Shown one piece after another: positions 1 through 12,308 of a stretch of 64,000 bases of DNA. Under the pieces are notes generated by a model, which was not told the origin of the DNA, did no database searches, and saw only the letters and a list, made by a program, of their open reading frames with translations. Source of the DNA: Ramlibacter tataouinensis TTB310 (GTDB taxonomy: Bacteria > Pseudomonadota > Gammaproteobacteria > Burkholderiales > Burkholderiaceae_C); NCBI RefSeq assembly GCF_000215705.1, contig NC_015677.1, positions 1 through 64,000 on the forward strand. Direction: 5' to 3'. The position numbers were made by a program, and so were the translations under genes. Within the stretch, counting starts at the first letter, position 1; each line of letters opens with the position of its first letter.

Positions 1-29
1 GTTACAATCGCCGCTTGCGGCAATCGACA

Positions 30-38
30 ATATCCACA
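30..38 (+). promoter_or_regulatory. DnaA box upstream of dnaA
   Basis: ATATCCACA differs from the consensus DnaA box TTATCCACA only at the first base and lies 17 bases before the dnaA start codon. This fits the usual DnaA autoregulation of dnaA. The sequence further upstream is outside the window, so it is unknown whether this is a single box or the edge of an origin cluster. Confidence 0.55.
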
Positions 39-54
39 AAGGCAGCAGCGTTTG

Positions 55-5273
<5,219 letters not shown>

Positions 5274-5339
5274 ATAGGTGGCTAGAGCAGGGCGCCACGT
5301 AGTTTCGATGCGCGACGAAGCGAAGGACAACGTTGGTTG

Positions 5340-5368
5340 CTGAACCTGGCGGGGATCTGCCGGTTCAG
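5340..5368. terminator. Inverted repeat after gyrB, possible terminator
   Basis: CTGAACC and GGTTCAG form a 7-bp stem, extended by GGC/GCC after a one-base bulge, with an 8-base loop. It lies 67 bases after the gyrB stop and before the methylase operon. There is no clear T run, so termination is uncertain. It also sits at the junction between high-GC housekeeping and lower-GC accessory DNA. I see no gene in 5274-5497. Confidence 0.4.
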
Positions 5369-5497
5369 TAATCACATAGTGGAGAAGTGAGTGCAACTGC
5401 AACCGTGCGCCTCCAATTGCAGATGCTACGCCAAGCTCTTAGGCTGCAACTTCCCGCAAAGGGAGGCAGATCCAATTCTCTCGATTGCACTCGCTCC

Positions 5498-6151
5498 ATG
5501 AACCTAGTGAAATCAAAACAGCGTGTTGCCGACCACGGCGAGGTATTCACTCCTTCGTGGATGGTTGAGGCGATACTCGACCTAGTTAAGGATGAGAGTG
5601 AGCGCATCGACTCGCGCTTCCTGGAGCCTGCATGCGGTAGCGGAAACTTCCTTATCCAGGTCTTGCGGCGCAAGCTCGCCGCAGTCGAAATTAAGTTCGG
5701 GAAGTCTGAATTCGAGAAGCGGCATTACACGCTGCTCGCGCTGATGTGTATCTATGGGATCGAGCTCCTGGAGGACAACATTGCCGAGTGCAGGGCGAAC
5801 ATATTGGAGATCGTTGCTGACTACCTGCATCTCGATGAGTCAGATGACCTCTATCGAGCCGCCTCCTATGTGCTGTCGCAGAACCTCGTCCATGGGGATG
5901 CCTTGACGATGCGCACTAGCGATCGCCAGCCGATCTCCTTTGCGGAATGGGGTTATGTGGGCAAAGGCAAGTTCCAGCGTCGTGACTTCCGCTTCGATAT
6001 CCTGACCCATTCATCGGCCTTCGGTGAGGAAGGCACGCTCTTCGCGCACTTGGGCAAGCACGAGATCTTCACGCCCACAAAGACCTACCCGCCGCTGACG
6101 ATGGCTGAGCTCGCCGCTGCGCTGAGCGCTGCGTCGAAGGAAGCCTCATGA
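5498..6151 (+). CDS. N6-adenine methylase-like subunit lacking the NPPY motif
   Basis: The protein has the AdoMet-binding motif I EPACGSGNFL (residues 43-52) and the EVFTP start typical of Eco57I/HsdM-like methylases. Where motif IV (NPPY/DPPY) would be expected it has FRFDILTHSS, so it probably cannot methylate by itself. I chose the ATG at 5498 (217 aa) because the conserved family segment KSKQRVADHGEVFTP begins there; a GTG at 5387 would add 37 unconserved residues. It overlaps the next gene by ATGA. It is probably a structural or AdoMet-binding partner of the second methylase. Base composition is clearly lower in GC than gyrB. Confidence 0.75.
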   Translation: MNLVKSKQRVADHGEVFTPSWMVEAILDLVKDESERIDSRFLEPACGSGNFLIQVLRRKLAAVEIKFGKSEFEKRHYTLLALMCIYGIELLEDNIAECRANILEIVADYLHLDESDDLYRAASYVLSQNLVHGDALTMRTSDRQPISFAEWGYVGKGKFQRRDFRFDILTHSSAFGEEGTLFAHLGKHEIFTPTKTYPPLTMAELAAALSAASKEAS

Positions 6152-7731
6152 GTGGCAAGGCGAGCTTTTCACTTCGTGGCCGCAACCCAGATGTGTTGAC
6201 GTGCATTGCGAACCTCTCCAATGATGAGGTATTCACTCCACCCGAATTCGCGAGCAGGATGCTCGACACACTTGCCGAGGCGTGGGCGGCCGACCACGAC
6301 GGCGCGAGCATTTGGGCGAACAGCTCAGTCCGTTTTCTCGATCCGTGCACGAAGTCTGGTGTGTTTCTCCGTGAGATCACCACCCGCCTCACCAAGGGCT
6401 TAACAGCCGAGATTCCGAACTTGGAGGACCGCGTCAATCACATCCTGACCAAGCAGGTGTTCGGCATCGGCATCACTTATCTAACCACCCTGCTCGCGCG
6501 CCGCAGTGTCTACTGTTCGAAGCATGCTCAAGGCAAGCACTCGATAGCCAAGGGCTTCGACAGCGACGACGGAAACATCTGGTTTGAGCGCACAGAGCAC
6601 ACGTGGGCGAGCGGTAGGTGCAGCTACTGCGGAGCCAATCAGGGAAGCTATGACCGTGGCGTGGACCTAGAAACGCACGCCTATGCGTTCATCCACACCA
6701 ATGGCATTCAGGCTCGGATCGCCAAGATTTTCGGAGGCAATATGCAGTTTGATGTCATCGTTGGTAATCCTCCATATCAGCTTGGATCCGACGGAGGAAC
6801 CCGTGACGTGCCGATTTACCAGCGATTTGTTGAGCAAGCGAAGATGCTTCAACCGCGATATCTCACGATGGTCATCCCTTCAAGGTGGATGGCCTCCGGC
6901 CTAGGCCTGGGAGAGTTCCGACATACCATGCTTAACGACCGTCGTATGCGTGAACTCGTCGACTATCCGGCAGCAAACGACGTGTTTCCGGGTGTGGAGA
7001 TTAAAGCAGGGGTGTCCTACTTTCTCTGGGACGCGGCCTACGGAGGCAACTGCAGAGTGACAACGATCCGCGGCGGGGAGGTCGTAGGGCCAGTGTTACG
7101 AAAGCTGGGTGAGTACGACGTGTTTGTTCGGGATGCGCGTGCCGTTTCAATCCTACACAAGGTTCTGGATCGTGGTGAATCATCCATCAACACGATACTC
7201 GCACGCGACAAGGAGTTCGGATGGACCTCAAACTTCGACGGCTTTCATGAAACGGAGCGTCCCGGAGATGTGCCGCTTTATTTCATCCGAAAAATGAAGC
7301 GTGGCGTGGGATACATCGGACGCAAGGCAGTGACAAAGAGCGCACACCTGATTGACAAGTGGAAAGTCTTGGTCCCTGAGGCGTTCAATGGGGGAGACGC
7401 CGTGCCACATCAGATCTTGGGTAAGCCATTAATTGCCCCTTCGCCGTCAGTCTGCACCCAATCGTTCCTTTTCTTTTACGTTGGCTCGCGCAATGCAGCC
7501 AAGAGTCTCCAGTCGTACTACGCCACGCGGTTCTTTCGCTTCCTCGTTTCCTTGAGGAAAATCACTCAACATGCGACGCACTCCACTTACGCTTGGGTGC
7601 CGCTGCAGACCTGGAATCGCACCTGGACGGACGAGGAGCTTTACGCAAAATATGGCATCACGCGTAAAGAGCAGGCCTACATCGAGTCGCAAGTCAGAGC
7701 AATGAACCTCGAAGGCGATGGCGATGAGTAA
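6148..7731 (+). CDS. Eco57I-like adenine-specific DNA methyltransferase
   Basis: This 527-aa protein carries the catalytic motif IV FDVIVGNPPYQ (NPPY at residues 207-210) of N6-adenine methylases. Its motif I is unusual (DPCTKSGVFL, residues 65-74). A CSYC pair (158-161) and a cysteine near residue 122 suggest a small metal site. The C-terminal half is probably the target-recognition region. It starts inside the stop of the preceding methylase-like gene (ATGA) and its end overlaps the helicase gene by 14 bases, so the three products should be made in fixed ratio. The expected role is to mark host DNA in a restriction-modification system; specificity cannot be read from sequence. Confidence 0.8.
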   Translation: MSGKASFSLRGRNPDVLTCIANLSNDEVFTPPEFASRMLDTLAEAWAADHDGASIWANSSVRFLDPCTKSGVFLREITTRLTKGLTAEIPNLEDRVNHILTKQVFGIGITYLTTLLARRSVYCSKHAQGKHSIAKGFDSDDGNIWFERTEHTWASGRCSYCGANQGSYDRGVDLETHAYAFIHTNGIQARIAKIFGGNMQFDVIVGNPPYQLGSDGGTRDVPIYQRFVEQAKMLQPRYLTMVIPSRWMASGLGLGEFRHTMLNDRRMRELVDYPAANDVFPGVEIKAGVSYFLWDAAYGGNCRVTTIRGGEVVGPVLRKLGEYDVFVRDARAVSILHKVLDRGESSINTILARDKEFGWTSNFDGFHETERPGDVPLYFIRKMKRGVGYIGRKAVTKSAHLIDKWKVLVPEAFNGGDAVPHQILGKPLIAPSPSVCTQSFLFFYVGSRNAAKSLQSYYATRFFRFLVSLRKITQHATHSTYAWVPLQTWNRTWTDEELYAKYGITRKEQAYIESQVRAMNLEGDGDE

Positions 7732-10264
7732 ACCCACGGTCGAGGAGATCCTCGCACTAAAACCCGAAGCCAGGCCTCGCATCTACGCCTACTCGATTGA
7801 CGACGAGGCACACAAGGGCCTCCTCAAGATCGGGCAAACAACGCGGAACGTAAAGCGGCGCGTCGCCGAGCAGGTTAAGACCGCCGCAATCAAGAACTAT
7901 AAGATTGAGCTGGACGAATTTGCGGAACGCAGCGACGGCACAATCTTTACCGATCATCACGTACGTGCGACGCTCGTCAAGAAGGGTTTTAAGAACGCGG
8001 AGTTGGAGTGGATGCGATGCACAGTCGCTGATGTGCGAACCGTGGTCACCGAACTCCGCACCAACCAGCAGCTGACCGGCACCCATCACGCGACTTTCCC
8101 GATGCGCCAAGAGCAAGCCGAGGCGGTAAGAAAAACGCACGCCTACTTCCACTCGATTTGGAAGGAAGACATGCACGCAGTCCCGAGATTCCTCTGGAAC
8201 GCGAAGATGCGCTTCGGTAAAACTTTTACCACGTACCAGTTGGCCAAGAAGCTCGGCGCCAAGCGGGTGCTCGTGGTGACCTTTAAGCCTGCGGTCGAGG
8301 ATGCGTGGCAGACCGACCTCGAATCTCACGCGGACTTTGATGGGTGGCAATACCTCTCCCGCAACTCCGACAAGGACCCGACCAAGATCGACCGCAGAAA
8401 GCCGGTAATCTATTTCGGTTCCTTTCAGGACCTTCTTGGCCGTGACTTGGCAGGAAATATCAAGCCCAAGAACGAATGGCTTCATGAGGTGAGGTGGGAC
8501 CTTGTCGTGTTCGACGAGTACCACTTCGGCGCCTGGCGGGAGACTGCAAAGGAACTCTTCGAAGGTGAGGAAGATGCGATCTCCAAGAAGGAGGCTAAGC
8601 TCGAGTACGCAACGGCTATGGAGGAAGTGAACGAGACTCTGCATGTACTTTCCGAGCCAGAAGCTGAGTTCCTCCCCATAACCACCAAGGCGTATCTCTA
8701 TCTCTCCGGCACCCCGTTCAAGGCGCTGGCCACGGGTGAGTTCATCGAGGAGCAGAGCTTCAACTGGACGTACACCGACGAGCAGCGCGCGAAGGCAGAG
8801 TTTGCCGCTAGGTGGCCCGGCGAATGGAACCCGTACGGTGCGCTGCCGCAGATGCGCCTGCTCACGTACCAGATGCCCGACGAATTGGTGGCAATTGCAA
8901 GCGCCGGGGAGTTCGACGAGTTCGACCTCAATGAATTCTTTGCGGCCTCTGGCACGGGCAAGGGTGCCAAGTTCAAGCACAAGAGTGACGTGCAGAAGTG
9001 GCTGGACATTATCCGGGGCTCATACACGCCGCAAGTGGTCGCGCATCTTAAGACTGGAACGCGACCGCCATTTCCATATTCTGACGTCCGCCTGCTGCCG
9101 TACTTGCAGCACTCGTTCTGGTTCCTCCCCAACGTTGCGGCCTGCCACGCGATGGCGAACTTACTGGCCGAGAGGCACAACACCTTCTGGCACGGCTACG
9201 ATGTCGTGGTCGCCGCCGGGGCGTCGGCGGGAATCGGTCTGGATGCATTGCTGCCCGTGCGGAAGGCCATCGAAAGCGGGTTCGACACCAGGACGGTCAC
9301 GCTGTCGTGCGGCAAGCTCACGACGGGCGTCACCGTGCCTCAGTGGTCGTCCATCCTGATGCTGCGCAACTTGAAGTCGCCGGAGACCTACTTTCAGGCC
9401 GCATTTCGCGTGCAGTCTCCGTGGTCCATCAAGAACCCTAACGGCGACAATCCGAATGAGGAGGAGATCCTCAAGCCGGTCTGTTTTGTGTTCGACTTCG
9501 CGCCAACCCGCGCACTGCGACAACTCTCCGAGTACGGAATCGGGCTCTCGCCAAACGACCCAAACCCGGAGAATGCTGTGAAAGATCTGGTGTCGTTCCT
9601 GCCCGTGCTGGCCTACGACGGCGCTAACATGACGCAGGTTGACGCGGGTGGGATTCTCGATATTGCGATGGCAGGCACCTCGGCCACGTTGCTAGCTCGC
9701 AAGTGGGAGTCAGCGCTACTGGTGAACGTGGACAACGATACCTTACGCCGCATTCTGGATAACCCGGAGGCCATGGCTGCCGTGGAGCGTATCGAGGGCT
9801 GGCGCTCGCTCGGCGACAACGTCATTGAAACGATCATTAACAAGAGCGATAAGGTCAAGGATCTCAAAAACAAGGCCAAGGAGCGCGATCTCACACCGAA
9901 GCAGGAGAAGCAGCTCACCGAGGAGGAGAAGGAGTACAAATCCAAGCGTAAGCTGGTCCAGGAAAAACTAATCAAGTTCGCGACGCGCGTTCCTGCGTTC
10001 ATGTACCTGACCGACTTCCGCGAGAACACGCTTAAAGATGTGATCACCAAGTTGGAGCCCGATCTATTCCTGGCCGTCACCGGCCTGACCGTGAAGGACT
10101 TCCACCTGCTAGTGCGCTTGAAGGTGTTCAATACCGAACAGATGAACCAAGCCGTCTTTGCTTTCCGCCGGTATGAAGACGCCTCGCTCCGCTACACCGG
10201 CATTGAGAGCCATGAAGGCTTAACCCACTTCGGGCTCTACGATACGGTGGTGGCAAGGGATTGA
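7718..10264 (+). CDS. GIY-YIG (T5orf172-like)/SF2 helicase restriction protein
   Basis: The protein (848 aa) begins with a GIY-YIG-like domain (about residues 21-110: RIYAYSIDDE, then GLLKIGQTTRNVKRR), followed by a superfamily 2 helicase. Visible motifs are the Q motif PMRQEQAEAV (128-137), an unusual Walker A NAKMRFGKT (161-169), DEYH (266-269), SGTP (330-333), and late motifs around KLTTGVTVPQWSS and QAAFRVQSP. The last 250 residues are charged and unassigned. It overlaps the methyltransferase gene (second possible start at 7724). The likely job is ATP-driven cleavage of unmethylated foreign DNA, with GIY-YIG as nuclease. This is inference from architecture and operon. Confidence 0.8.
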   Translation: MAMSKPTVEEILALKPEARPRIYAYSIDDEAHKGLLKIGQTTRNVKRRVAEQVKTAAIKNYKIELDEFAERSDGTIFTDHHVRATLVKKGFKNAELEWMRCTVADVRTVVTELRTNQQLTGTHHATFPMRQEQAEAVRKTHAYFHSIWKEDMHAVPRFLWNAKMRFGKTFTTYQLAKKLGAKRVLVVTFKPAVEDAWQTDLESHADFDGWQYLSRNSDKDPTKIDRRKPVIYFGSFQDLLGRDLAGNIKPKNEWLHEVRWDLVVFDEYHFGAWRETAKELFEGEEDAISKKEAKLEYATAMEEVNETLHVLSEPEAEFLPITTKAYLYLSGTPFKALATGEFIEEQSFNWTYTDEQRAKAEFAARWPGEWNPYGALPQMRLLTYQMPDELVAIASAGEFDEFDLNEFFAASGTGKGAKFKHKSDVQKWLDIIRGSYTPQVVAHLKTGTRPPFPYSDVRLLPYLQHSFWFLPNVAACHAMANLLAERHNTFWHGYDVVVAAGASAGIGLDALLPVRKAIESGFDTRTVTLSCGKLTTGVTVPQWSSILMLRNLKSPETYFQAAFRVQSPWSIKNPNGDNPNEEEILKPVCFVFDFAPTRALRQLSEYGIGLSPNDPNPENAVKDLVSFLPVLAYDGANMTQVDAGGILDIAMAGTSATLLARKWESALLVNVDNDTLRRILDNPEAMAAVERIEGWRSLGDNVIETIINKSDKVKDLKNKAKERDLTPKQEKQLTEEEKEYKSKRKLVQEKLIKFATRVPAFMYLTDFRENTLKDVITKLEPDLFLAVTGLTVKDFHLLVRLKVFNTEQMNQAVFAFRRYEDASLRYTGIESHEGLTHFGLYDTVVARD

Positions 10265-10404
10265 AAGGCGAGCTTTGCAGCCTCGCCCCAACCCCGCTTA
10301 TCGACTTCTTCTTGAAAGGGCGGATCGCTAACTCGTTGGCAGGCTCTCCTCTGTCATCCTCCGCGAGTTCAAGCTACGTGAAATTGTTGTCCATGTCTGG
10401 TAAC

Positions 10405-11045
10405 CACGGCGCGCAGCTGCACGCCAGGAGCTACCGCAGCCGTAGCCCAGGCGTGCTGAGTGGCGCGGTCGCCTAGGTAGCAGGTGCGTTTGGTCGCGCA
10501 CCAGCTGACCAGCGCGTCGCCGCCCAGCTCGCGCCAGTTACCAGCCTTGTCGCACCACATCAGAAGGTCTCGACCACTGGCGCGTATCCAGTCCCAGGCC
10601 TGGGGCGGCCTGCAGCCTATTTGGGCGTGTCGTCGCGGCAGTCGGGATAACCGGAGTAGTCGGTCTCGCACATACCACCTCTGGCACCTGACGCGCCGGT
10701 AGGAAAAGGCGGCGGTGAAGGTGAAGAGATTAGATTGCGGCAGAGGACGAGGGTGTTCGACAAACTTTTCTGCTCGCATTCGGTGGCCCTGTCGATGGCA
10801 GGTGCCGTGTTGCTCACCTGGCCAAGGGCTTGTGATCCAGCACATGGTCAGGGGGCGATTTGGCGACCAGCGGATGAACTGTGCCTTGAGCCCGTCCATT
10901 ACACGCAGGCGCACCTCCAGCTCTACACAGTAGCACTGGCGTAGTCGAAGCCAACGTCTCCACGTGCTCGTATCGGTCCAGCGCCCAGGCCAGGCAGCTG
11001 GTTGAGTCTTGCCTTCGGAGAAAAGGACGAGGGCGCGTGTGGGCC
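10405..11045 (-). pseudogene. queC: Degenerate copy of queC
   Basis: Read on the minus strand, this stretch aligns along its whole length with the intact queC at 21098-21802. Shared blocks include RALVLFSEGK versus [36 protein letters not shown] and TCYLGDRATQH. Frameshifts break it into several frames, and both the ATP-pyrophosphatase loop SGGQDS and the C-terminal cysteine cluster are lost. It cannot make a working 7-cyano-7-deazaguanine synthase. Divergence is much greater than for the nearby exonuclease fragments, so this copy is older or came from another strain. Confidence 0.85.
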
Positions 11046-11063
11046 AACGGCAATTCTTCTCAC

Positions 11064-11771
11064 TCAAGGGCTCAGCGGCGGACCAGCATTCTTGGGCCAA
11101 GTCGTATTGAGTTCCGCAGTACGAACAACGTACATATCCTCCTCCGTCCAATAAGCAGTCCAGTCCTTGTTCTGGGCGACTATGAGAACACATTGCGCTG
11201 AGTCATACTCCATGCGCATTAGGCGCACACAACTTTTAGGCTGGTGTACCTGGTGAGCTTGCATTCCTCTTACTGCTGCCTTTCCGCCAAGTTCATGCGC
11301 CTGCAAGGGCAGGAAGAGCAGCACAGCAGCCATCGACAGCACGACCCATGGGACAGCAGAGAAAAAAATGATTCCACGTGCGACGACGACGGATAGGTTT
11401 GTCCATCTGTTGTTAATCACGGCCTGAACGCGCGTGTTCTCAGCCCATGCTTTCGCCTTAGTGAAGATAAGCCCTAGAAGGACGCCGACGCACAAGCATG
11501 CAGCGATATATAGAACCAGCCACGCAAAACTACCTTTCAACAACCGAAGCGATGTAAGCCAGGCTTCGAGCGCCGCTATGAACGCCCAGTAGCTAAGCTC
11601 CATGGCGGAATCCGGGTACAGAAGGCCCGGAACGATGCCGAAGGCTTGCAGATAACCCATTCGGTACATAAGGCCGCAAGAAGTGAATAGCGCAGCAAGC
11701 GCTCCGCTTGAAAGAATCCACCTAGCTATCAATACGGTGGCGGCGTGATTCTTCTCGGCTTCTTCTTTCAT
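11064..11771 (-). CDS. Orphan multi-pass membrane protein, function unknown
   Basis: I do not recognise this 235-aa protein. It shows about four hydrophobic segments (residues 12-35, 58-78, 80-105, 130-155) followed by a soluble C-terminal tail of about 80 residues with two cysteines. The start ATG at 11771 is the only good one. It lies between the queC remnant and the first exonuclease fragment, in lower-GC DNA, and shares no operon with neighbours. Membrane proteins in such positions can be effectors or immunity proteins of defence systems, but nothing here shows that. Confidence 0.6.
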   Translation of the reverse strand: MKEEAEKNHAATVLIARWILSSGALAALFTSCGLMYRMGYLQAFGIVPGLLYPDSAMELSYWAFIAALEAWLTSLRLLKGSFAWLVLYIAACLCVGVLLGLIFTKAKAWAENTRVQAVINNRWTNLSVVVARGIIFFSAVPWVVLSMAAVLLFLPLQAHELGGKAAVRGMQAHQVHQPKSCVRLMRMEYDSAQCVLIVAQNKDWTAYWTEEDMYVVRTAELNTTWPKNAGPPLSP

Positions 11772-11812
11772 ATAGGTGTAGCTCGGCTTGACTCCAGGGC
11801 CGCTATTCTCCT

Positions 11813-12228
11813 ATGCCCCGCACCGCCGTCATCGACTTCGAGACCATCGGCCTGTCGCCCACCAGGGGGACCGCGCCACCGAGGGGGCCATCGTGCTGAT
11901 GGAGGGCGACCGGGTGGTGGACCGGTTCCAGTCGCTGATGAACGCGGGCGTGCGCATCCCGCCCTTCATCGAGGCGTACACCGGCATCAGCAATGCCATG
12001 ATCGCCGGCGCGGGCCGAGGCGGCGCGCTTCGTAGGCGACACGCCCCTGGTGGCGCATAACGCCTCGTTCGACCGGCGCTTCTGGCAGGCCGAGCTGGCG
12101 CGCGCCGGCTGCCAGGCGCGCCAGCCCTTCGCCTGCACCCTGCTGCTGCCGCGCCGGCTGTACCCGCAGGCGCCCAGCCACAAGCTCGGCTCACTGGCGG
12201 CCTTCCATGCGCTGCCCTCCTCGGGCCG
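11813..12228 (+). pseudogene. Exonuclease 5' fragment, copy A
   Basis: This stretch is nearly identical to the first two thirds of the intact DnaQ-like exonuclease gene at 20413-21027. It carries a 1-base deletion near base 52 of the gene and a 20-base deletion in the middle, and similarity stops abruptly after the segment for HALPSSGR, before the catalytic HRALADAE motif. It is therefore non-functional. It lies immediately left of the McrB-like gene. Confidence 0.9.
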
Positions 12229-12308
12229 GGTGGTTCGCGAAGACGCGCCTGCTACCCAGCGTTGTCAGTTCGTTCGGCGCGGTATCCTCTTATGCAGAGG
12301 AGATCAGC

